This document shows positions 26,617 to 34,924 of a stretch of 64,000 nucleotides of DNA, piece after piece. A program made the translations under genes and the position numbers. Within the stretch, counting starts at the first letter, position 1; each line of letters opens with the position of its first letter. This stretch comes from FEN-1297 sp963787005 (lineage in GTDB: Bacteria; Bacteroidota; Ignavibacteria; Ignavibacteriales; Ignavibacteriaceae). The notes beneath the pieces were generated by a model. It was not told the origin of the DNA. It saw nothing but the letters and a program-made list of their open reading frames with translations, and did no database searches. The stretch spans positions 1 through 64,000 of the forward strand of contig CAWBBX010000088.1 in assembly GCA_963787005.1 (NCBI GenBank), in the 5' to 3' direction.

Positions 26617-27689
26617 TTAAAAATCCCGATCTCGAACTGCAGCCCCAGAAACTTATCGCTAAAAATAAGGAAATAGAGGATAAGTTTAATCTGGTAAAAG
26701 CGATTTTGCTCGATATATTTTTCGTCTTTTACAGCCTCCTGGTATTGCAGCGGGCAATTTATTATAAGTTTATTATGGATCTGCGCGACCTGCCGTTCTC
26801 CTGGGGACAGATCGCTGTTCTTTTTGTTATTAGCATCGTCGTCGGTACTAGCTGGGCGCTGACCAGGACCTCTCTGTCGTGCAAGCTGTTCGGCATCGCC
26901 AGGGATGACAAAGTTACAAAATGGACGGTCGAGATATTCGGCTGGTTCCTCTTTAATATCACCTTTATTGCCGGCTGGATCGTAACAAAGATTTCCATAG
27001 TAGGACTCTTCAGCAGCGACGGACTTCAGGGCGCTCAAAGGATTTTCGGCGCGCTCTTTCAGCCTAACTTCGGTATTTTCGACGACGCTTTATTCGCGAT
27101 GATCGAGACTATTTACATTGCGCTTATCGCAACATTGATTTCGATTCCCCCGACTTTGTTCATCAGCTTTTTTACAGCCAGAAATTTGATGCGCGATAAT
27201 AAGGTTACATTCGCAATCTATTTTGTCCTCAGACTGATCCTGAATTTCGTCAGATCTATAGAGCCTCTTATTTGGGCGATTATTTTTTCGGTTTGGGTCG
27301 GTATAGGGCCATTCGCGGGAATGATAGCTCTGCTTGTGCATACCATGGCATCGAACGCGAAGCTTTATTCCGAAGCTATCGAAAGCATCGAAGAAGGGCC
27401 TGTGGAGGCTATTGCCGCAACCGGCGCCAACAGGATCCAGATTGTGTGGCACGCTGTAGTTCCGCAGATAGTTCTGCCGTTCCTTTCATTCACGATTTAC
27501 AGATGGGACATCAACGTAAGGATGGCTACCATCATAGGTCTCGTTGGCGGAGGAGGTATCGGTACAATGCTTATGCAGTACCAGGGACTAGCGCGCTGGC
27601 ACGAAGTGGGACTTATAGTTTTAATGATCGCTTTTGTTGTCTGGGTGATGGATTACATAAGCGCAAGGATAAGGGAAGCAATATATTAA
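26613..27689 (+). CDS. phnE: PhnE-like ABC transporter permease with N-terminal extension
   Basis: A 358-residue permease. The binding-protein-dependent transport domain occupies the second half, with the PhnE pattern IETIYIALIATLISIPPTLFISFFTARNLM, RSIEPLIWAIIF and the EAA-loop EAIESIEEGPVEAIAATGANRIQIVWHAVVPQI. The first ~150 residues form a hydrophilic Glu/Lys-rich head plus about three membrane segments, so the protein is some 70-90 residues longer than a compact PhnE. It is the only permease gene here, so it would act as a homodimer. Confidence 0.87.
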   Translation: MIKNPDLELQPQKLIAKNKEIEDKFNLVKAILLDIFFVFYSLLVLQRAIYYKFIMDLRDLPFSWGQIAVLFVISIVVGTSWALTRTSLSCKLFGIARDDKVTKWTVEIFGWFLFNITFIAGWIVTKISIVGLFSSDGLQGAQRIFGALFQPNFGIFDDALFAMIETIYIALIATLISIPPTLFISFFTARNLMRDNKVTFAIYFVLRLILNFVRSIEPLIWAIIFSVWVGIGPFAGMIALLVHTMASNAKLYSEAIESIEEGPVEAIAATGANRIQIVWHAVVPQIVLPFLSFTIYRWDINVRMATIIGLVGGGGIGTMLMQYQGLARWHEVGLIVLMIAFVVWVMDYISARIREAIY

Positions 27690-27792
27690 TAGGTAATTAT
27701 TGCGGCGATCGTATCTGTATATTTACGGCGTCGATTCCTATAAATTAGATTAAGACAAAAACGATCTTCATTCAGGATTTGAATAAGCCGCT

Positions 27793-28551
27793 ATGAAAGA
27801 AACGAAAATATTAACGGAGAATTTGGATCTTTATTACGGCCGCAAGCAGGCCTTAAAAAAAGTTTCTTTGAATATTCCTTCAAATAAAGTAACCGCATTG
27901 ATTGGTCCGTCCGGTTGCGGTAAGTCAACCTTCCTCCGGTCCATAAACAGATTGAACGATTTGATTCCCGGAGTTAGGATAGAGGGAAGCGTTTTGATAG
28001 ACGGGGTCGATATTTACGGAAGAAAAACGGATGTTGTCCGGTTAAGAAGAAGGATCGGGATGGTCTTCCAGAAGGCCAATCTTTTCCCGAAAAGCATATA
28101 TGAGAATATCATCTACGGGCCGAAGATAAACGGCACGAAGAATAAAAAAGTTCTTAACGGAATTGTTGAGAGAACCCTAAAGCAGTCGGCCCTGTGGGAA
28201 GAGGTTAAAGACAGGCTAAATACTTCGGCGTTAAGCTTATCGGGCGGTCAACAGCAGCGTCTCTGCATAGCCAGGGCATTGTCGATAGAGCCGGAAGTAA
28301 TATTGATGGACGAGCCCGCCAGTGCTCTCGATCCTGTCTCCACGGCAAAGGTGGAAGAACTGATACACGAATTGAAAGAGGAATATACCATAATAATAGT
28401 AACCCACAACATGCAGCAGGCCGCAAGGGTGAGTGACAATACTGCTTTCTTTTTCATGGGGGAAGTAATTGAGTACGACAAAACAACTAAAATATTTACG
28501 AACCCGTCGAAGAAACAAACGGAAGATTACCTCAGCGGAAGGTTCGGTTAA
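27793..28551 (+). CDS. pstB: phosphate ABC transporter ATPase PstB, orphan
   Basis: A 252-residue ATPase of the PstB type: Walker A GPSGCGKST at residues 38-46, the PstB-specific LRSINRLNDLIPGVRIEG, Q-loop MVFQKANLFPKSIYENI, signature LSGGQQQRLCIARAL, Walker B VILMDEPASALDPVST, H-loop IVTHNMQQAARVSDNTAFF. Normally PstB works with PstA and PstC, which are absent. It lies 103 bases after phnE and 12 bases before phoU. It may serve a distant Pst permease, or energise PhnE alongside PhnC, or take part mainly in PhoU signalling. Confidence 0.9.
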   Translation: MKETKILTENLDLYYGRKQALKKVSLNIPSNKVTALIGPSGCGKSTFLRSINRLNDLIPGVRIEGSVLIDGVDIYGRKTDVVRLRRRIGMVFQKANLFPKSIYENIIYGPKINGTKNKKVLNGIVERTLKQSALWEEVKDRLNTSALSLSGGQQQRLCIARALSIEPEVILMDEPASALDPVSTAKVEELIHELKEEYTIIIVTHNMQQAARVSDNTAFFFMGEVIEYDKTTKIFTNPSKKQTEDYLSGRFG

Positions 28552-28563
28552 TAAAGGATCCTA

Positions 28564-29265
28564 ATGGAAAGACAGTTCGATCAGCAGATACAGAAGCTTA
28601 AGAAAAAAATATTGAAGATGTGCAGTCTCGTCGATGAACAGGTGGAATTCGCCATCAGAGCCGTTCAAACGGAAGACATGGAACTTGCCCAGACAGTTAT
28701 TGACAGAGATGATAAAGTCGATAAGTACGATGTGAAGATAGATAAGATCTGCCAGAAAATTATCGCTTTGAACCAGCCCGTGGCTATGGACCTACGTCTC
28801 ATTATGTCGGCCCTGACTATTAATAATAACCTTGAAAGAATCGGAGACCAGGCGGTAAACATCTGCGAAAACTTCCAGGTAATGAAATCTAAGCCCGCGT
28901 TTATAGACCGGAGCCATTTCAACAAGATGGCCGATATAGTTAAAGAGATGATTAGGAACGCAATCGACTCGTTCATAAGGAACGATCCTAAGCTGGCCGA
29001 GAAAGTAATAAGCACGGATGTTTCACTTGATAAATACAACGTTGAGAATCACCGGATTCTTATAGAAGTGATGAAAGAGGATGTCGACAATATCGAGCCG
29101 GCAGTTGCGCTTCTGGTTATGTCGCGCCAGCTGGAAAGATTGGGCGACCATGCTACAAACATAGCGGAAGATGTTTTCTTCATAGTCGAAGCGCAAATGA
29201 TAAAACACAAGTACGAGAAATATATTTTTGCAGATGATAATGAAGACGATGATGAGGAAGAATAG
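28564..29265 (+). CDS. phoU: phosphate transport regulator PhoU
   Basis: A 233-residue all-helical protein with two PhoU repeats (about residues 10-105 and 115-210). The metal-binding-type motifs are ERIGDQAVNICE in the first and ERLGDHATNIAEDV in the second. PhoU represses phosphate uptake and Pho signalling by contacting the Pst transporter and the PhoR-type kinase. The C-terminus is acidic (DDNEDDDEEE). No phoR/phoB pair is in the window. Twelve bases separate it from pstB. Confidence 0.94.
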   Translation: MERQFDQQIQKLKKKILKMCSLVDEQVEFAIRAVQTEDMELAQTVIDRDDKVDKYDVKIDKICQKIIALNQPVAMDLRLIMSALTINNNLERIGDQAVNICENFQVMKSKPAFIDRSHFNKMADIVKEMIRNAIDSFIRNDPKLAEKVISTDVSLDKYNVENHRILIEVMKEDVDNIEPAVALLVMSRQLERLGDHATNIAEDVFFIVEAQMIKHKYEKYIFADDNEDDDEEE

Positions 29266-29288
29266 AACTTTTTTGGTAGTGAGTTCTA
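29263..29288. terminator. hairpin between convergent phoU and tetR
   Basis: TAGAACT (29263-29269) pairs with AGTTCTA (29282-29288). The T-run is in the loop, not after the stem, so a terminator role is weak. It separates two convergent genes with stop codons on either side. Confidence 0.3.
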
Positions 29289-29861
29289 GGACAGCAGATT
29301 TTCTACGGCCTTGTAGATTATTTCACGTGCGTTTATCGTTCCATCCGGATTTGATATCTTATCCAGTTTTGTACCGAATAACATCCCCCAGCTTTGAATC
29401 ACGAAAAATCCTGGAAGCGACGGATTCATACCGCCCTTCTTTTTATGATATATAGAATTGAAAACGAGCTCCATCAGCTTTTCTTCCTCTTTAATAAGAG
29501 AGGTTAAAATCTCCGATTCTCTTTCGAAGTGGGTCTCGCCCATAACATGAAGAATAGTCTCATATATCAGCTTGTATTTCTGTTGAATGTTTTCCTTGTA
29601 AGTAAAATACTCCCCCAGCTTTTCCTTCATCTCTGTAGATTCGTTATCGAAAATCAGCTTAACTTCATCCAAAATTTGTTTCGACTCCCATTCGAGAGCA
29701 GCATTGTATAGATCTTCTTTTGAGTCGAAATAGTGATAGATGGTCGCTTTGCCGATACGCAGGTCGCGGGCTATTTCATCCAAAGTAGTCTTACCAATGC
29801 CGTGTTTTGCGAACCTTTTTTCGGCTGCCTTGATGATCTGTATTTTGCGTTCTTTTTCCAA
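29286..29861 (-). CDS. TetR-family transcriptional regulator
   Basis: A 191-residue repressor. The helix-turn-helix is at residues 25-45 (TTLDEIARDLRIGKATIYHYF) followed by the usual DSKEDLYNAAL. The C-terminal ligand domain is all-helical and not assignable to a subgroup; it resembles the regulators of efflux or fatty-acid genes in Bacteroidota (weak). A perfect 11-base palindrome lies 23 bases upstream of the ATG, suggesting self-regulation. No obvious target gene is divergent from it. Confidence 0.88.
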   Translation of the reverse strand: MEKERKIQIIKAAEKRFAKHGIGKTTLDEIARDLRIGKATIYHYFDSKEDLYNAALEWESKQILDEVKLIFDNESTEMKEKLGEYFTYKENIQQKYKLIYETILHVMGETHFERESEILTSLIKEEEKLMELVFNSIYHKKKGGMNPSLPGFFVIQSWGMLFGTKLDKISNPDGTINAREIIYKAVENLLS

Positions 29862-29883
29862 GAAAAATTTCTTAAAGATAATT

Positions 29884-29894
29884 TAGGTCCTAAG
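29884..29894. promoter_or_regulatory. palindrome upstream of tetR, candidate operator
   Basis: TTAGG-T-CCTAA is a perfect palindrome, 23 bases from the tetR start codon. Likely autoregulatory site, by position only. Confidence 0.35.
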
Positions 29895-30178
29895 TTTTCA
29901 TCCTGCCCCTTGTACAGATGTTAATTTACAAAAAATAGGGTATAAAATAGAATAATAATATTTAAATAGATTTTTCTCAGTCCATTCATCTAATAGTCCA
30001 TCCCTTTAATGATGGAAAGCAAAGATAGAATAAAATCAATTTTTAGGAATTTATCCTGTTACACACAAAATATTTTATATATAATGTCGGAGTTATCCAT
30101 TCGATAAAATTTTTGGGGCAATCCAATTCGATTTCTAAGTAAATTTCCCGCTTTCAAAAAATTATTCTCAGCATATTA
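29895..30178. other. AT-rich spacer between tetR and the symporter gene
   Basis: No coding signal. It carries a small hairpin at 29997-30016 (TCCATC / GATGGA) and otherwise AT-rich sequence. It holds the tetR promoter and the 3' end region of the symporter transcript; I see no clear terminator. Confidence 0.4.
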
Positions 30179-31885
30179 TTATGCAGTTAAAGCATTTTTT
30201 TTATGATCCATAAAGTAAGACAGTACTAACGAAATTACTATTACCAGTAAGCAGCCTACAACGTTGTACCATAGAAAAGAAATATTCGTAAAGAAGTAGC
30301 AGTACATTACTCCTACTTCGGCAATTAACGCCGCGTAGAAGGTTGCAGTCCCTTTCGCTTTTTTGAAATAAAAAGCCAGCAGGAAAATTCCCAGAATAGT
30401 CCCGTAAAAAAGGGATCCCAAAATATTAACCGCTTCTATAAGTGAACCCAGATTGCTGGCGAACTCTGCAAACGCGATCGCGAACAGTCCCCAAAACACC
30501 GTTGCCATTTTCGACACTATCAGGTAATGATTATCCGATGCCTCTTTCTTTATCATCCTTTTATAAATATCGATGATCGTTGTCGATGCCAGCGAATTTA
30601 TTTCCGATGAAGTGGAAGACATCGAGGCGGCCAGAACGGCGGCAAGAACCAGTCCCACTATTCCCGCCGGCAGGAACGACAAAACGAAAGAAAGGAAGAT
30701 GTAATTAGTATCGTTGCCGTCCGATGCAGGATCGGCTTTTTTAATTAAATCGACCGCGGATTCTCTTACTCCTTTTATTGCACTTCGTGTCGATTCGAGT
30801 TCCGCCTCTATTTTATCCGTGTTAACTTCCGCGGCATTTCCATCCATCGCCGATACAAGGTTATCGAGCTGCATCTTCTTTGAGGAAAATAAATCTTTGT
30901 AACGATCCTCAAGTTTTTGATATTCGGCGGAGTAAGTGCTTTGCTTTACTTTCGCGGTTTCAACGGGATTAAAATAGAGCGGGGGAGCGGTGAATTGGTA
31001 AAACACGAACAGCATCGCACCGATAAATAAAATGCCGAACTGCATCGGTATTTTTACTAATCCGTTTACGAGAAGTCCCAGCCTGCTCTGTGTTACCGAC
31101 TCGCCGGTGAGGTAGCGCTGAACCTGCGATTGATCGGTGCCGAAGTATGAAAGCTGAAGAAAGAGTCCGCCGATTATGCCTGACCAGAAACTGTACTTGT
31201 TATCCAGGTTGAAAGAAAAATCAATTGCGTTCAGCTTGCCGAGCTTTCCGGCGACTTTAACCGAATCGACAAACGAGACGTTCTGAGGTATTAAATGTAT
31301 TATCATGAAGAAAGCTGCGGTCATGCCGAGAGTAATAATTATCATCTGCTGGAACTGTGTCCAGCCTACGGCTTTTGATCCGCCCAGGGCGGTATAAATT
31401 ATCACAAGACCGCCGATGATCAGGTTTGTCCAGTATAAGTTCCAGCCTAGAAGGACAGAAAGTATAATTGACGGAGCGAAAATTGTAAGGCCGGCCGCCA
31501 GTCCTCTCTGTATTAAAAAAAGTATAGCGGCTAGCGCTCTTGTCTTCAAATCGAATTTACTCTCGAGATATTCGTACGCGGTATATACTTTTAACCTGTG
31601 GTAAATCGGAACGGCGGTAATTGAAAGTATCACCATCGCGATCGGAAGTCCCAGGTAAAACTGCACGAAGCTCATTCCGTCAACATAAGCCTGGCCCGGA
31701 GTGGAGAGGAAGGTAATGGCGCTGGCCTGCGTCGCCATAATGGACAGCGCGATCGTATACCAGCGCATGTCGTTATTCGACAGTAAGTATCCTTTGATAT
31801 TCTTGCTGCCCCGTCCCTTCCAGACACCGTATATCACAATTGATAAAAGTGTACCGGCGAGGACGAGCCAATCGAGTGGCTTCAT
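30179..31885 (-). CDS. sodium:solute symporter (SSS family)
   Basis: A 568-residue inner-membrane transporter with about 13 membrane segments in the LeuT-fold SSS family. Recognisable parts are WYTIALSIMATQASAITFLSTPGQAY at the start, FGTDQSQVQRYLTGES (a highly conserved SSS motif) and LAAVLAASMSSTSSEINSLASTTIIDIYKR. Between two membrane segments there is a hydrophilic, helical insert of about 80 residues (approximately 305-385), Lys/Glu-rich and coiled-coil-like. The substrate is likely a sugar, sialic acid or similar. The gene overlaps a small upstream gene by four bases, and a PIG-L deacetylase lies further upstream on the same strand, 90 bases from the small gene. Confidence 0.88.
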   Translation of the reverse strand: MKPLDWLVLAGTLLSIVIYGVWKGRGSKNIKGYLLSNNDMRWYTIALSIMATQASAITFLSTPGQAYVDGMSFVQFYLGLPIAMVILSITAVPIYHRLKVYTAYEYLESKFDLKTRALAAILFLIQRGLAAGLTIFAPSIILSVLLGWNLYWTNLIIGGLVIIYTALGGSKAVGWTQFQQMIIITLGMTAAFFMIIHLIPQNVSFVDSVKVAGKLGKLNAIDFSFNLDNKYSFWSGIIGGLFLQLSYFGTDQSQVQRYLTGESVTQSRLGLLVNGLVKIPMQFGILFIGAMLFVFYQFTAPPLYFNPVETAKVKQSTYSAEYQKLEDRYKDLFSSKKMQLDNLVSAMDGNAAEVNTDKIEAELESTRSAIKGVRESAVDLIKKADPASDGNDTNYIFLSFVLSFLPAGIVGLVLAAVLAASMSSTSSEINSLASTTIIDIYKRMIKKEASDNHYLIVSKMATVFWGLFAIAFAEFASNLGSLIEAVNILGSLFYGTILGIFLLAFYFKKAKGTATFYAALIAEVGVMYCYFFTNISFLWYNVVGCLLVIVISLVLSYFMDHKKNALTA

Positions 31886-32028
31886 TCAAATACTTTTGTA
31901 AATATGTAAAAAAGGATTATTAAAAAGAGCAGAGTCCCCAGAACAACGTTGTACCAGGCTCTCCAGGATTTGAAGAGCGGAGGCTTCTCCTTTTCGGGCA
32001 ATTCACTCTTGTTAAAAAATTTATTCAT
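31882..32028 (-). CDS. small 48-residue membrane protein before the symporter
   Basis: An open frame of 49 codons including the stop. It begins MNKFFNKSELPEKEKPP, has a Trp-rich turn (SWRAWYN), then one hydrophobic span (VVLGTLLFLIILFYIFTKVF). Its stop overlaps the symporter start (ATGA), a classic coupled arrangement. The single-span layout and Trp-x-x-Trp-Tyr pattern look like the small companion proteins that precede SSS transporters in related bacteria; I infer an accessory subunit. No enzyme motif is present. Confidence 0.7.
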   Translation of the reverse strand: MNKFFNKSELPEKEKPPLFKSWRAWYNVVLGTLLFLIILFYIFTKVFE

Positions 32029-32118
32029 TCCGCATCATCATAAAAATATTTTTTTAGATAGTGCTGTAACCTTTTTAACGCTAATTGAATACGAGTAATA
32101 TCAAAAGATATTGTGAAA

Positions 32119-34635
32119 TTACTTGTCGGCCCCGGTGTTACCGGATTGTCCGGCCGAAATCAAATTTACAAAAAGTCTGAAAGCTCCCGGTACTCCGGCG
32201 GGGAGTTCCCTGAACCAGTCGTATCCTGTATATATAAATATACCTTTACCGTAAGATGTATAAAGCAGTCCGCCGTCAAGATCCGCTTCGCCGGGATCGT
32301 GGCAGGCAATAACCGTCTTATATTTAGGGTCCCACTTATCGGGGAAGTAAACTCCGCGTTCCTGTATCCAGCCGTTGAAATCATCTCCCGTAATTTTATT
32401 GGGATAATTAAGGAGCCGGCTGTCCGGATTTGTAAATGTTACCTTGGAATCTTCGTCCGTCACGCGGTCTCTGGAAATATGGAACGGATAAGGACCGATA
32501 TCTTTTGTGACCAGCCCGAAATTCTTATTGTATTGAACGACCAGCGTGCCCCCGTTCTTCACATAATTGAGAAGTTTAGGCTGAAGGTATTTCATTCTTT
32601 TGTTCGTGTTATAAAGACGTATACCGGTAATAACCGCGTCGAACTTAGAGAGATTCCCGTTCTCGATATCGTCGCCGTCCAGCATCGTTACATTATAGCC
32701 CAGCTCTTCGAGAGCATCGGGAACCTTATCGCCAGGTCCCATTATGTAGCCGATATTATTCACGACTTTTTTAATATCCAGCCTGACTATCTTAGCTACC
32801 GCGGGAGGGAAGTAGGTCTGAATAGGAAAGTAAGGATGATTTATCGAAACGATACCTTTTGAGATTACTTCCTTTCCGATTACAGCCTCTGCTTTCAGTT
32901 CGCCTTCAGATTTACCCGGCGGCGGATACACACTGAACGAAAATTGTTTTTCGTTGTGCAGTCCATCGATATTAAATTTGTAATTAGCCGGTTCCGCGCG
33001 CCAGCCGTCAGGCAGATCGAGTTTCAACACGCCTTTTGCATGCGCGGTGTTGTTCGTCAGCATAAGATTAACTTTTTTAGGATTGCCGTCCGGGAATACA
33101 TAGGTGTTGTCTCCGAGGTTTAATGTAACAGGCGGAGTAATGATGAACGGCCGGTATTCTTCTCCCTTTACAGGATCAGTCCATTGATAGTAAACAGGGG
33201 TACTGAATTTCAAAGTCGTATTGTAAGCCGTTAAAGTAAATTCGGCAGTAAGCGGAGGATCGTTTTCCGCTTTTCCTATCAGCTGCTGGTCGTCGACCAC
33301 GTAATTTCCCCTGCCGTGTTTGTTCTTCAGCCAGTAAGGCTGGGAATAAGGGGCGTTATCCGGAAGAACAACGGAACTCTTCGCCGAAAAATACTCATCA
33401 TCACCAAGCTTCTTGGCAAAGCTCAATTCATTCGACGCGTACTTAACGCCGATTTTCTTTAATATAAACGGAAAGCTCGATCTATTCTGAATTCCGGCGG
33501 TTACTGTAATGCTGTCGCCCGGAGCCGCGGAATATTCGGAAGCGGTTGCGTTGAGCCAGAGTCCGGAACAGTATTTTATTAAATTGACGACTTCTTTTTT
33601 CTTCTCGTTTACCCAGTAGCCGACCGGGAGTTTACCGATCTGATCATAAATTCTTATCAATCCCGGAATAGATCTGTCGGGATGAACCGGATCGAACTTA
33701 ACAGTCGCCTCCGCTATCAGCTTGCCGACTCTTTCTCCGCCTTTTACCCGGCTCCACGTTGTGTTGACGTCTTCAAAGAGATATTTCCTGGCGGTCTTGC
33801 CGTCGATCGGCTTGAAATAATTTATAGATTCGCCCGGCCTATAGCTGGAGCCGAAGCCCTGGCTTTTATGCATGCTTCTGCTCTCCGCGGCAATCTCGTT
33901 ATATGATTCTCCCAAAAGCGGATTGTAAGAACCGACATTTATCTGCACCAGCGTAGAAAGATCGACATCATGTCTCTTCAAAAGAGGAAGCCAAGCGTTC
34001 CAAACAATTCTTTCGGGCTGCCATGGTTTTACATATTTTAATTGTCCGGGGAATTTTGTTGAGTCGCCCGCAATTTTAAACGCTTCCGCGGCCAGCAGCT
34101 CAGACGCAGTGTGATTCCCGTGTCCGCCCTCTCCAGTTCCGGGGAAGCGGGTTACAATTACGTCCGGGCGGAATTTTCTTATCACCCAGACAACATCCGA
34201 AAGTATTTTCTCTTTATTCCAAAAATCCAATGTTTCTTTGGCCGACTTAGAGTAGCCGAAGTCAATCGATCTGCTGAAGAATTGTTTTGCGCCGTCTATC
34301 TTCCTCGCCTGCAGAAGTTCCTGAGTTCGAAGTATACCCAATAGATCGCCCTGCTCTGTACCTACCAGGTTTTGTCCTCCGTCGCCTCTAGTAAGCGAGA
34401 GGTATCCGGTCCGGTAATGCTTTCCGCAATTAAAGTAGGCCAGCAGCGCGTTGTTCTCGTCGTCGGGATGAGCGGCTACATAAAGAACGCTGCCGAGAAC
34501 GTTGAGTCTCTGAAACATTATCTTTATGCGCGCCGAGTTTAAATCTTTTTCCGGCTGTGCATTGACGGAGGTTAAACTAGCGGCAGAAATTAATATTGCC
34601 GCGGCAAGCAAAGTGAAAATCTTAATTCTTTTCAT
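32119..34635 (-). CDS. secreted PIG-L family deacetylase, multidomain
   Basis: An 838-residue exported protein with a signal peptide (residues 1-26). The PIG-L/LmbE deacetylase domain follows, with the zinc site AHPDDE at residues 55-60, SLTRGDGGQN, the RPDVIVTRFPG motif and GHGNH. These enzymes remove N-acetyl groups from sugars. The middle (~380-590) is beta-rich, immunoglobulin-like. The C-terminal ~200 residues look like a flavodoxin/glutamine-amidotransferase-like fold (ALEELGYNVTMLDGDDIENGNLSKFDAVI, NGGTLVVQYN) of the kind found in large family members. It is periplasmic or surface located. Its promoter faces kdsA. Proximity to the sodium symporter suggests sugar scavenging (inference). 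Confidence 0.85.
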   Translation of the reverse strand: MKRIKIFTLLAAAILISAASLTSVNAQPEKDLNSARIKIMFQRLNVLGSVLYVAAHPDDENNALLAYFNCGKHYRTGYLSLTRGDGGQNLVGTEQGDLLGILRTQELLQARKIDGAKQFFSRSIDFGYSKSAKETLDFWNKEKILSDVVWVIRKFRPDVIVTRFPGTGEGGHGNHTASELLAAEAFKIAGDSTKFPGQLKYVKPWQPERIVWNAWLPLLKRHDVDLSTLVQINVGSYNPLLGESYNEIAAESRSMHKSQGFGSSYRPGESINYFKPIDGKTARKYLFEDVNTTWSRVKGGERVGKLIAEATVKFDPVHPDRSIPGLIRIYDQIGKLPVGYWVNEKKKEVVNLIKYCSGLWLNATASEYSAAPGDSITVTAGIQNRSSFPFILKKIGVKYASNELSFAKKLGDDEYFSAKSSVVLPDNAPYSQPYWLKNKHGRGNYVVDDQQLIGKAENDPPLTAEFTLTAYNTTLKFSTPVYYQWTDPVKGEEYRPFIITPPVTLNLGDNTYVFPDGNPKKVNLMLTNNTAHAKGVLKLDLPDGWRAEPANYKFNIDGLHNEKQFSFSVYPPPGKSEGELKAEAVIGKEVISKGIVSINHPYFPIQTYFPPAVAKIVRLDIKKVVNNIGYIMGPGDKVPDALEELGYNVTMLDGDDIENGNLSKFDAVITGIRLYNTNKRMKYLQPKLLNYVKNGGTLVVQYNKNFGLVTKDIGPYPFHISRDRVTDEDSKVTFTNPDSRLLNYPNKITGDDFNGWIQERGVYFPDKWDPKYKTVIACHDPGEADLDGGLLYTSYGKGIFIYTGYDWFRELPAGVPGAFRLFVNLISAGQSGNTGADK

Positions 34636-34924
34636 TTCGAGTAGAGATATTAATTAAAATGATGTTAATAAATAATTGTAGAATTTTTTAGCCAGTCTGA
34701 ATATTCCGCGCTTTATAATAAGGTTTCCTGATTTAAGATCAAATAGCGGACGGCAAATGTCGGTTTTTTTCCGGCTTGATTACCCGCATTTAACCTCCGT
34801 ACCCGCCGGAGTTAAAATAAAAATAAGTTTATTAAATATTTCGATTTTTTTTATATTTAACATCGGTTAATAAATTTATTAACTTTATGCGTAAATGCCT
34901 TTTTAAGTTCTTTTTGAAGGAAAT

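Noticed and set aside
32113..32862. Plus-strand open frame of about 249 codons opposite the PIG-L deacetylase gene.
   Set aside because: It is within the deacetylase coding region on the minus strand, whose reading is supported by signal peptide and motifs.
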